Below, piece by piece: positions 1 to 10,306 of a stretch of DNA of 64,000 nt. The position numbers and the translations under genes were made by a program. This stretch comes from Ziziphus jujuba (lineage: Eukaryota; Streptophyta; Magnoliopsida; Rosales; Rhamnaceae), in assembly GCF_031755915.1 (NCBI RefSeq), contig NC_083381.1, positions 5,158,501 to 5,222,500 of the forward strand, read 5' to 3'. The notes beneath the pieces were generated by a model. That model made no database searches, had not been told where the DNA came from, and saw nothing but the letters and a program-made list of their open reading frames with translations. The first letter of the stretch is position 1, and each line of letters begins with the position of its first letter.

Positions 1-184
1 ATTATTATGATAATTAAAATGTTAGATAGAAATAAGAATTTTTTTTTTCTTTCTAATTCTTATCCATCTTCATCCATGTCTCAACTTGAAGAGTGTTGAA
101 GTGTGGCAATTTTGCCACTTGATGGTGTATGTCACCGGCTAACATGCACACCTTGGTATCAAATTATTTCCTTTTATGAGTTTA

Positions 185-215
<31 letters not shown>

Positions 216-1399
216 TTGTATGTTTTAATTTATGCAAGGTATATTTTGATAATGTTTTGTGCCTAAGTTATGTATGCAAAAGTATAGGCAAAATTATGCA
301 CAAAAGAGTAGGAATGTTATGCTTGAAATGCCTATGGATTCATAATTTCCAGCAACATAGTTCCACTATTTATCTTATATCTCAGGTTGCAAATGGATTT
401 TTGGGCTGAAATTTTGAGGAATGTCTACAGACATATATAGAAGACTATGGTTCAAATTTCAGGTCCAAATGACATGGGAAAGTCCATTTTCTATTCCAAA
501 CAGATTGCTGTATCTGATGGGCCCAGTATGCAGAGTATGGGTCAGCTTTGGAGCTGTTTGGCCCATGATCCGGTTCCAGAACTTTCCTAGCTCTTGGAAC
601 AATATTTATTGATGACCAAGGATGCTTCAAACCAAGTTTCATAAGCAGATACAAAGGGGAACTAAGTAGGTGAAGCTAGTTTGGTTGTTTACCCAAACTA
701 GTTAAACAATAGGAACTTAGTTCAAAACCATGTGCCACTTTTTACTATATTTGGAATAGACATGTTGCAGCTGGTTTTTGACTCTTTTGTATATGAAAAG
801 TTAGGTGTTGACCATTTTACTTTTTTAAATTTCAAATACTTTACTCATTTTGTAAGCTCACATGCTTGGCATGTGTGAACTAGTTGTAATTTCAAGCTTA
901 TATTGTAAAATGAATGAAATGCTACACATCTAAGCCTTATTTTCAAAAGCCAACGTGTTCCTCTTCTTCTTATCTCTTCTTCAACACCTTAGAACACTTT
1001 AGGAACCCTAAAAACCAGAAAACACCATAACCAAAACCTAAAAACACAACTCACACACAACCATTCCCAAGAGTATCACCAAAAGCTTGCTTGTTGCTAA
1101 CACTTCAAGCTAGCTTGCTCTTGGTCATAACCTTCTCACCCCAACAAAGAGAAGCATGCTTTCTAATAAGCTAATTGCACTCACTAGAGAATTTATTTGA
1201 AATCTTATCATTCTTAGGCTTCTCTGTGTCATAATGCATTTCAACCTCTAGCTTCTCCCAAGTTGCAACAATAGTTGTAGTCCTTTTCCTAAGATTTTTG
1301 CTTTGCGGATGAGATGCAAAAAATATTAAATAAACAAACAAGATATTTATGTAAGTAAAATAAAATTAAGAATAATATTTAAGAAGAATAAGTAATATA
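1..1399. other. Unassigned region, possibly LTR-retrotransposon relic
   Basis: No coding region can be supported. The stretch holds an AT dinucleotide run followed by a T tract (about 183-217), then moderately GC-balanced sequence without long open frames. Around 900-1100 there is a segment with many CTTCTTCTT-type tracts followed by an A/C-rich stretch, which resembles the transcribed end of some plant LTRs, but no matching second LTR, primer-binding site or target duplication was found here. Treat as unknown repeat-like DNA. Confidence 0.25.
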
Positions 1400-2965
1400 G
1401 AAAATTGGAGTCTATGAAATTGACGGACATATGCTCATTTTGATTCTATGATTATTAAAAGCTGAAGTTGAAATAATATTACTAATGATCATAACAATGC
1501 ATACGCATAAGGTTAGATAGAATAATAACAATAACTACTAGGTTTTCATGATCAGTGCATTTAATTTTTTTTTTCTTTTCAAAAAATCAATAAATTTTAT
1601 ATATATACATATATATATATCTTCAACAACAAAGAAATAAACATTAAATATCGTGGGATTTCTTCCCAAAGCAATACATTTTTGCAAATAAAAAACTCAT
1701 ATATTTACCAACTAAACTACTAATTTTCTCTCCAAAAGTCAAACCTTTGCTAGCATAGCTTGCTAATTTCGACGACAATGATACCTTTGCCGAGGAAATC
1801 ATACAATTCGTAGGTAAAAGTTTTTTATTACTTATATATATATATATATATATATATAATGGATTAATTATGTTTTCCTCATGGTAAAAAAATAATTGTA
1901 AATTAAAATCGATATTGATGTATATTAAAAGTTGAAGTTGATATAATATTACTAATGATCATAACATTATATACGTATTCGGTTAGATAATTTTTTTTCT
2001 TTCCGTAAAATCAATAAATTTTATATAAATGCCTAAAATAATAAAAAAAACAAAAATTAAATATCATGGGATTTCTTCCCACAAAAAAAAAAAATAAATA
2101 AATCAGTTTTACGAATAAAAAATTTATACTTTTGCCGACAACAGTACTAATTTTCTCCTGAAGGTCAAACTTTTACAGACAAAACTTGCTGATTTCATCG
2201 CTACTGGTACCTTTGCCAAGGAAATCATAAAACCCATGGGCAAAATCTTTTTATTACTTAAAGTATATATACATATATGTAATGGATTAATTAAGTTTCC
2301 CTAATGGTAAAAAATTAATTGTAAATTAAATTGAAATTGACATATGTATGCTCATTTTGATGATATACATATTGAAATACATATTAAAATTGAAGTTGAA
2401 ATAATATTACTAATGACCATAACAATGTATACGTGTATAGTTCAATAGAATATTAATATCAACTATTAGGCTTTGATGATCATGTATCTATTTTTTTTTT
2501 GTAAAATAAATAAATTTTATATACATGTCTCAAATAACAAAAAATGAAAAATTAAATATAGTAGAATTTCGTCCGAAAGAAATATATTTTTGGAAATAAA
2601 AAACTCATATCTTTGCCGACCAAACTACTAATTTTCTGCCTAAAAGTCAAACTTTATTTTGGTATTAGGCTTTCATGATCATGTATCTATTTTTTTTGTA
2701 AAATAAATAAATTTTATATACATGTCTCAAATAACAAAAAATGAAAAATTAATTATCGTAGAATTTCGTCCGAAAGAAATATATTTTTGGAAATAAAAAA
2801 TTCATATCTTTGCCGACCAAACTACTAATTTTCTGCCTACAAGTCAAACTTTATTGGCAAAACTTGTTAATTCTAACTGTATACGTATACATTGGTATGA
2901 TAGTTAGTAATATTATTTTCACTTCAGTTTTAATATGAATTGGACCAAAATGATCATAGATAAGA
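1400..2965. repeat. Tandem ~480-bp repeat array, left block with inverted end
   Basis: Degenerate units follow a fixed order: a segment like CTCATTTTGATTC, a segment like AATATTACTAATGATCAT, a T-tract, a segment like CCAAACTACTAATTTTCT, a segment like GGAAATCATAAAATTCGTGG, an AT microsatellite and TAATGGATTAATTAAG. The CCAAACTACTAATTTTC landmark recurs near 1704, 2131, 2612 and 2812; the last two are a short local duplication of about 200 bp. From about 2876 to 2965 the sequence is the reverse complement of the unit (it reads GTTAGTAATATTATTTTCAC), so the block ends in an inversion. Confidence 0.75.
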
Positions 2966-2984
2966 ATGGAACCGAAAGAAAACA

Positions 2985-3440
2985 ATGAATTGCTTCGTAA
3001 TTAATTTTTCTGTTCTCACTTGGAAAAAAGAAAAGATATTACACATTTCTCTCGCCTCGAAACCCTACAAAAACCCATTTCTCATTCAAGCTTCTGCTTC
3101 TTCTTCATCCCCACCACCACAATCCCAAACCAATTCCCCCTCCAAACACATCACCACAGTTTCAGGTGGGCTTGACCTTTGCCTCTAGTCCTCTTCTTCT
3201 TCTTCTTTTTCTTTATCATAACTATCATCTTCTTTTTCTTATTAATTTGTCTCCTCCTCTTCTTCTTCTTTATCATCCTTATCATCATCTTTTTCTTCCT
3301 TCTTCGTTATTCACAAAGCAGCAGCCGCCATCTCCACTGCCACCTCCGACGACCTTCCTTTTCTCTAGAACCACCACGACACTTCTTCACATTCGAGTTC
3401 AAAAGGCTAGGGATTTAGTTTAGGTTGTAAAATGCACTGT
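2985..3440 (+). pseudogene. Gene-like fragment inside the repeat array
   Basis: This segment does not match the flanking array. An ATG at 2985 opens a 67-codon frame rich in Ser, Pro and Gln in its second half (including ASASSSSPPPQSQTNSPSK), a composition seen in chloroplast transit peptides and low-complexity leaders. It is followed by a strongly pyrimidine-rich (CTT)n stretch at about 3185-3310 and a short open region. No family is recognisable and no downstream exons were found. It could be a captured first exon of a host gene or chance coding potential. The inverted array piece just upstream suggests a rearrangement brought it in. Confidence 0.25.
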
Positions 3441-3660
3441 TTAGAATTTTAGGTTTTTTTAATTAATTTTCCTCCAAATTAATTCAAAAAAATTGAAATA
3501 AAAAGAAAATCAATTTAGAGGTCATGTGAGTAACACATGACCCATTTTTAATGGATTCTATCAAAAAATAACAGATTTGATAATAGAGAATATTAAATGT
3601 TAATTTTTTTTTTTTTAACAAAACCCAAACTAAAAAAATTTGAAATTGGAGGATACTAAC

Positions 3661-6600
3661 TTGCATTTTATTCTAAAAAAATAATTGTAAATAAAAATTG
3701 AAATTGATGTATGTATTTTCATTTTGATTCTATATATATTAAAAAATGAGTCGAAATAATATCATTAACGATCATAACATTGTATACGCATATAGTTAGA
3801 TAAAATAGTAATACCAACTGCAAGGCTTTCATGATCCTTGCAACTAAATTTTCTTTTTCTTTTCATAGAGTCAATAAATTTTATATACATGTCTCAAACA
3901 AAAATAAAAGAAAAATTAAATATCACAAGATTTCTTCCCAAAAAAATACATTTTGCGAATAAAAAATTCATATCTTTGCGGACCAAACTTGTAATTTTCT
4001 TATCAAAAGTCAAATCTTTGCAGGCAAAACTTGCTAATTTCGTCGGCAATGATGGCTTTGCCAAGGAAATCAGAAAATTCGTGGACAAGTTTTTTATTAC
4101 TTAATATATATATATATATATATGATGGATTAATTAAGTTTCGGTTATGGTGAAAAAATAATTGTAAATTAAAATCAAAACTTACATATGTATGCTCATT
4201 TTGATTTAATATGTATAAAAAGCTGAGTTGAAATAATATTACTAATGATTGTACTAATGTATATGTATACAGTTAGATAGAGCGGTAACACCAATTGCAA
4301 GGCTTTCATGATTAGTGCATCTAAATTTTTGCGAATAAAAAGTTCATCTATTTGCCGACCAAACTACTAATTTTCTCCCTTAAAGTGAAACCTATACCCG
4401 CAAAACTTGCTAATTTAGTCACCAATGGCACCTTTGCGGGGGAAATTATGAAACTTGTGGGAAAAAGTTTTTTATTACTGAAATATATATATAAATATCT
4501 ATAATGGATTAGTTATGTTTTCCTAATAGTAAAAAATTAATTATAAATTAAAATCGAAATTAACGTATGTATTCTCATTTTGATTCAATACGTATTAAAA
4601 GCTGAAGTTGAAATAATATTGCTAATGATCATACCAATGTATACGTGCATAGTTAGATAGAACAGTAATACTAACTACTAGGCTTTCATGATTAGAGCAT
4701 CTAATTTTTTTTTTTTTTTTGGTGAAATCATAAATTTTATATACATTACTTAAACGACGAAGGAATAAAAAATTAAATATAGTGGGATTTCTTTTCAAAG
4801 AAATACATTTTTGGGAAAAAAATTCATACCTTTCCTGATCGAAATAATATTATGCATATAATATTATAGAATGAATTTTATTACCTAAAATAATATATAC
4901 ATATTATTATTATTATTATTATTATTAGTCGGCAAAAGTATTTTATTACTTAAGATAATATATATATATATATATATAATGGATTAATTAATTTTCCCCG
5001 ATGAAAAATTAAATATCGTGTATTTTTTCCCAATGAAATACATTTTTCGGAATGAAAAATTTATACCTTTGCTGACCAAATTATTAATTTTCTCCCCAAA
5101 AGTTAAACCTTTGCTGGAAAAACTTATTAATTTTGTCGGCAACGTACCTTTGCCGAGTAAATCATAACATTCGAGGGAAAAAAAATTTTATTACTTAAAT
5201 ATATAGATATATATTTATATAATGGATTAATTAAGTTTCCCTAGTGATGAATATTTAATTAAAAATTAAAGCCGAAATTGAGTATATATGCTCATTTTGA
5301 TTCTATACATACTAAAAACTGAAGCCGAAATAATATTACTAACGATCATTCCAACGTATACGTATGCAGTTAGATAAATTAATAATACAAACTACCAGCC
5401 TTTCATTCATGCATCTGATTTTTTTTCTTTTCTTTTCATAAATCACTGAATTTTATATACAATGTCTTAAACAACAAAAAAATAAAAAATTAAATACTGT
5501 GAGATTTGTTCCGAAAGAAATACATTTTTGAGAATAAAAAATTCATACCTTTGCTGCCGAAACTACTAATTTTCTCCCCGAAAATAAAACATTCACTGAC
5601 GAAACTTGCTAATTTTGCCAGAAATGATACGTTTGCCTAGGAAATAATTAAATTTGTGGGGCAAAAGTTTTTTACTACTTAAAAATATAAATATATGTAA
5701 TGGATTAATTAAGTTTCCCTAATGAGAAAAATTAATTGCAAATTAAAATCAAAATTGATGTATGCCTGCTCATTGTGATTGTACACATATTAAAAAATGA
5801 AATCGAAATAATATTACTAGATAGAATATTAATTAACAATGCATACGCATGCAGCTAGATAGAATAGTAATACTAACTACTAGGCCTTTATGATCCTGCT
5901 TCTAATTTTTTTTCTTTCGTAAAATAATAAATTTTATATACATGTCTTAAATAAAAAAGAAATGAAAAATTAAATATCACAAGATTTCTTCCCAAGAAAT
6001 ATATCTTGCGAATAAAAATTCATACCTTTGCCGACCAAACAATTAATTTTCTCCCCAAAATTTGCTGGCAAAACTTATTAATTTCGTTGGCGATGGCATC
6101 TTTATGGAGGAAATCGTAAAATTTGTGGGCAAAAGTTTTTTATTACTCAAATATATATATATATATATATAGATATATAAAATATGGATTAATTAAGCTT
6201 CCCTTATGGCAAAAAATTAACTGTAAATTAAAATCGAATTTGAAGTATGTATGCTCGTTTTATTTTAATACATGTTAAAAGCTGAAGTTTAAAAAATATT
6301 ACTAATGATCATACCAACGTATACGTGTACAATTAGATAAAATAGTAATACCAACCATTGAACTTTCATGATTAGTGCATCTAATTTTATTTTCTTTTCG
6401 TAAAATAATAAACTTTATATAAAAAAAAGTAAAATTAAATATCGTGAGATTTCTTCCCAAAGAAATACATTGTTGCAAAAAAAATAAAAAAAAAATAAAA
6501 AAAAAAATTCATACATTAGCCAATCAAACTACTAATTTTTTTCCCTTAAAGTCAAATTTTTGTCGTTAAAACTTGCTTATTTCATTGGCAATGTTACCTT

Positions 6601-7670
6601 TGCATAGGAAATCACAAAATTCATAGGCAAAATTTTTTATTACTTAAATATATAAATATATACATATATATATATAATGGAATAATTAAGTTTCCAATAT
6701 ATACATATATATATATATATATAATGGAATAATTAAGTTTCTCTAGTAGTAAAAAAATAATTTTAAATTAAAATCGAAATTGACATATATATGCTCATTT
6801 TGATTCAATGCATATTAAAAGCTAAAGTCAAAATAATATTACTTATAATCATACTATTGTATATGAATACAATTAGATAAAATAGTAATACCAACTACTA
6901 GGCTATCATGATCAGTGTATTTAGATAAAATAGTAATACCAACTACAAGGCTTTCATGATCAGTGTATCTATTTTTTTCCTTTTGTAAAATCAATAAATT
7001 TTACATACATGTCTCAAACAACAAAAAAATAAAAAATTAAATATCGTGGGATCTTTTTCCAAAAGAAATACATTATTGTGAATAAAAAATTCATACGTTT
7101 GCTGACCAAACTACTAATTTTCTCCCTAAAAGCCAAATCTTTGCCAGCTAAACGTGCTAATTTCATCGGCAATGTTACCTTTGCTGAGGAAATCATCAAA
7201 TTCGTGGGCAAAAGTTTTTTATTATACATGGATTAATTAAGTTTCCCCAACAGTAAAAAATTAATTGTAAATTAAAATCGAAATTGACGTATATATACTC
7301 ATTTTGTTTCACTACATAATAAAGCTGAAGCCCAAAAAAATATAACTAATGATCATACCAAAGTATACGTATACAATTATATAAATAATAGATTAATTAA
7401 GTTTTCCTAATGGTAAAAAATTAATTGTAAATTGAAATTGAAATTGATGTATGTATGCTCATTTTGATTCTATATATATTAAAAAATGAAGTCGAAATAA
7501 TATTACTAATGATCATAAAAATTTATATGCATATAATTAGATAGAATAGTAATACCAACTATTAGGCTTTCATGATCAGTGCATCTAATTTTATTTTCTT
7601 TTCGTAATATAAACAATTTTTCTATACATTTCTCGAACGATAAATGAAAAATTAAATATGGTGGGATTTC
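3661..7670. repeat. Tandem ~480-bp repeat array, middle block
   Basis: Same unit as the left block, in forward order. The landmark resembling CCAAACTACTAATTTTCT recurs near 3975, 4353, 5071, 5551, 6031, 6516 and 7099, with a weaker copy near 4833; the commonest spacing is about 480 bp. Each unit carries an AT microsatellite of variable length before TAATGGATTAA. The block is cut at 7670 by the copia element. ORFs here (for example 3838-4104) are repeat-derived and not genes. Confidence 0.8.
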
Positions 7671-8179
7671 TGTTGAATTAAATTAATATTTGTGGACTTG
7701 GTATAATCAGTTACTCACTTACAGGGCATATTTATGCCATTAATGGGACTGACTTATTTTATTATTTTGTAGTAGGGCCCTTGGTCACACACTCTTTATA
7801 AGACTCCAGTTAGCCCATTGGACTGGAGGACCAACTCTCTTTATAAGCCCATTGACTTATCCATATTTTTCCTATTATAATTATATTATCAAATTATTAT
7901 TATTTTATGTGTGTTAAAATTAATGGATAAGTCTGACTTGCAGAGACTATTTAAAGAGTCTAGGGCAAATAGACATGTGATATAATATATAGTATTTGGA
8001 GATTAGGGTTTTCAGAAATCTGAGAGTGGTTTGAGAGTAGTGTATCCATAGGCACTACTTTACGTTGTTTCTATTTTGCAGGATTAAAGATCTAATTTAT
8101 CAATGGTTGCGTTTGAAGGTTAGTAATTTATGATTTATGGAATTTATTATGTATATTTAGATCCATAAAATTTCTAACA
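7671..8179 (+). repeat. 5' LTR of the copia element
   Basis: 509 bp, TG...CA ends. By hand count it differs from the 3' LTR at about 18 positions (about 96.5% identity), which implies insertion well after the surrounding array formed. A further copy of this LTR exists as a solo LTR at 39728-41350. Confidence 0.93.
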
Positions 8180-8181
8180 AT

Positions 8182-8193
8182 TGGTATCAGAGC
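8182..8193 (+). promoter_or_regulatory. tRNA primer-binding site of the copia element
   Basis: TGGTATCAGAGC, the standard plant initiator-methionine tRNA primer site, lies two bases after the 5' LTR end. The same 12-mer recurs at 8429-8440, on the far side of the captured TRIM unit. Confidence 0.85.
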
Positions 8194-8440
8194 CAGTACC
8201 CAGATCGGTGTGTCAGCGAGGACGCTGAGCCCTAAGGGGGGAGGATTGTAACATCTCACATCGGTTGGAAAGGAGAACGAAGCATGGCTTATAAGCGTCT
8301 GGATACCTTTCCCTTCAAGAGGCCTTTTGCCAGTGGGACTGGCAGAAACAAAACCGTGAGGGGGGGCTACGGCCTGGAATACCCCAAAGCGGACAATATC
8401 TTGATGCGGGTGGACTGAGCCGTTACAGTGGTATCAGAGC
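8194..8440 (+). mobile_element. One TRIM unit (internal domain + LTR + PBS) captured inside the copia leader
   Basis: Between two copies of the PBS 12-mer lies a 247-bp segment equal in layout to one repeat unit of the TRIM family seen (reverse-complemented) at 39229-39582 and 40091-41208. It comprises a short internal part ending in a purine tract (AAGGGGGGAGGAT, about 8234-8246), then a 181-bp LTR-like part from TGTAACATCTCACATCGG (8247) to GCCGTTACA (8427), then GTGGTATCAGAGC. No target duplication flanks it; both junctions coincide with the PBS. The best reading is template switching or recombination at the shared primer site, not ordinary integration. Confidence 0.82.
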
Positions 8441-8473
8441 GCTTATATTTATAGAATCCGTAAGAGATTTGAT

Positions 8474-9250
8474 ATGCATAATTGTTTTCCTGGAAGTGTA
8501 CCGGTTACGAAAGGTGAAAAGTTTTCTAAGGATCAGTGTCCCAAGAATGATAAAGAAAGGATGGCAATGAAGAATGTTCGCTATTTTTCAGCAGTAGGTA
8601 GTTTGATGTATGCTCAAGTATGTACAAGGCCTGATATAGCTTTTGCTGTGGGTGTGCTTGGTAGATTTATGAGCAATCCTGGTCCTATTCATTACCAGGC
8701 AGTTAAGAAGGTCTTTAAGTATCTTCAGGGTACTAAAGATCATATGTTGACATATCGTTGCACCAACTTTCTTGAAGTAGTGGGTTATAGTGATGCAGAC
8801 TATAAAGGTTGTGTAGATGATAAGAAATCTACCACTGGTTATATATTTATCATGGCAGGAGATGCTGTGTCTTGGCGGAGTGCCAAGTAGTCAGTGACAG
8901 CATCCTCGACTATGGAGGAAGAATATGTGGCGTGTTATAAGGCTACCCATCATGCAGTTTGGCTACGGAATTTTATCCGTGATTTAGGAGTAGTTGACTC
9001 CATTGAGAGGCCTATTATGATGTATTGTGATAATACTGCAGCGGTGTCTTTCTCCAATAATTTAAAAGGTACTCCTGGTATGAAGTACATTAATATGAAA
9101 TATTTTGTGGTAAAGGAGAAAGTTGAAGAGGGCCTCATTACTGTTGTTTATACGCCGACTTATAGCATGATGGCAGATCCACTGACCAAGGCTTTACCTG
9201 TAGGCATATTTGAGGAGCATGTGTCACTTATAGGATTGTTAGGCAGTTGA
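8474..9250 (+). pseudogene. Copia pol remnant: reverse transcriptase C-terminus and RNase H
   Basis: The first frame (8474-8890, 138 codons) matches the end of the copia reverse transcriptase and start of RNase H, with SAVGSLMYAQVCTRPDIAFA, then KVFKYLQGTKDHMLTYR and GYSDADYKGCVDDKKSTTGY. A TAG at 8888-8890 follows SWRSAK where the family normally has Gln, so one C-to-T change probably created it. The same frame then continues as 8894-9250 with TASSTMEEEYVACYKATHHA, YCDNTAAVSFSNN and TKALP, the rest of RNase H. Everything upstream of the C-terminal part of the reverse transcriptase is missing, joined directly to leader sequence. No functional protein is expected. Confidence 0.9.
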
Positions 9251-9797
9251 GACTGCTATGGGTCAGTGGGAGTTTGTTATGTTTTCTGTAGTAATATCCA
9301 TGTTGAGTATTATTTATTTCTTTGAATATTTTAATATATTGATGTATGTGGATCATTATTTATTTATTTATGAGATGATTTATTACACATTATTGCTCCT
9401 TGAATCTACAGGCTTGTTGAGACTATTAGTCTATGTATATATGTATGTTGATCCACAGGTGTCATGGTGAATCCCTACTACCTAGTTTGGGTATATTGTT
9501 GTATCTTGTCGATACGCAATGTGCTTGAATGAAATGATTTTGTGTGTTGGGGGATTGCACATGGTTAGATAAATCTCTACTACTTAGACTGAGTTTATGG
9601 CATGCAAAGTGCTCAGTTGAAATGGTATAATGTTTTGGGAGATTTACTGAGAGAATCTCTACTGCCTAGTCTAGTATATTGTTATGCCTTGTCGGTATAC
9701 TATATATTTGGATGAAATGACATTATGGTTCGGGAGATTCTATAGTAAGTGAGTTTGGATTTTATATGATGATGATTATGCAGTCCAAGTGGGAGAA
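9251..9797 (+). other. Copia 3' untranslated region and polypurine tract
   Basis: Non-coding spacer between the pol stop and the 3' LTR. It has three related short repeats of the type AATCYCTACTACCTAG...GGGAGATT (near 9471, 9572 and 9655) and ends with the purine tract AAGTGGGAGAA at 9787-9797, the expected plus-strand primer. The 70-codon frame at 9258 is not a gene. Confidence 0.7.
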
Positions 9798-10306
9798 TGT
9801 TGAATTAAATTAATATTTATGGACTTGGCATAATCAATTACTCACTTACAGGGCCTATTTATGCCATTAATGGGACTGACTTATTTTATTATTTTGTAGT
9901 AGGGCCCTTGGTCACACTCTCTCTATAAGACTCCAGTTGGCCCATTGGACTGGAGGACCAACTCTCTTTATAAGCCCATTGACTTATCCATATTTTTCCT
10001 ATTATAATTATATTATCAAATTATTATTATTTTATGTGTGTTAAAATTAATGGATAAGTCTGACTTGCAGAGACTATTTAAAGGGTATAGGGCAAGCAGA
10101 CATGTGATATAATATACAGTATTTGAAGATTAGGGTTTTCAGAAATCTGAGAGTGGTTTGAGAGTAGTGTGTCCATAGGCACTACTTTACGTTGTTTCTA
10201 TTTTGCAGGATTAAAGATCTAATTTATCAATGGCTACGTTTGAAGGTTAGTAATTTATGATTTATAGAATTTATTATGTATATTTAGATCCATAAAATTT
10301 CTAATA
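9798..10306 (+). repeat. 3' LTR of the copia element
   Basis: 509 bp, the same length as the 5' LTR. Its last two bases have changed from CA to TA. It is followed at once by the target duplication ATTTC and the resumed tandem array. Confidence 0.93.

Larger units (their letters stand above)
7671..10306 (+). mobile_element. Ty1/copia retrotransposon, internally deleted, with both LTRs
   Basis: Two 509-bp LTRs (7671-8179 and 9798-10306) begin TGTTGAATTAAATTAATATT and end in TTTCTAACA or TTTCTAATA. The element is flanked by a perfect 5-bp target duplication ATTTC (7666-7670 and 10307-10311). A primer-binding site matching the initiator-Met tRNA end (TGGTATCAGAGC) follows the 5' LTR, and a purine tract AAGTGGGAGAA (9787-9797) precedes the 3' LTR. 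The internal region is only about 1.6 kb: a captured TRIM unit and the 3' end of pol (last part of reverse transcriptase plus RNase H). gag, protease, integrase and most of the reverse transcriptase are absent, so it is non-autonomous and dead. It sits inside the ~480-bp repeat array, which it interrupts. Confidence 0.93.

Noticed and set aside
421..612. 63-codon frame and its opposite-strand partner
   Set aside because: No recognisable domain and open on both strands; likely repeat-derived.
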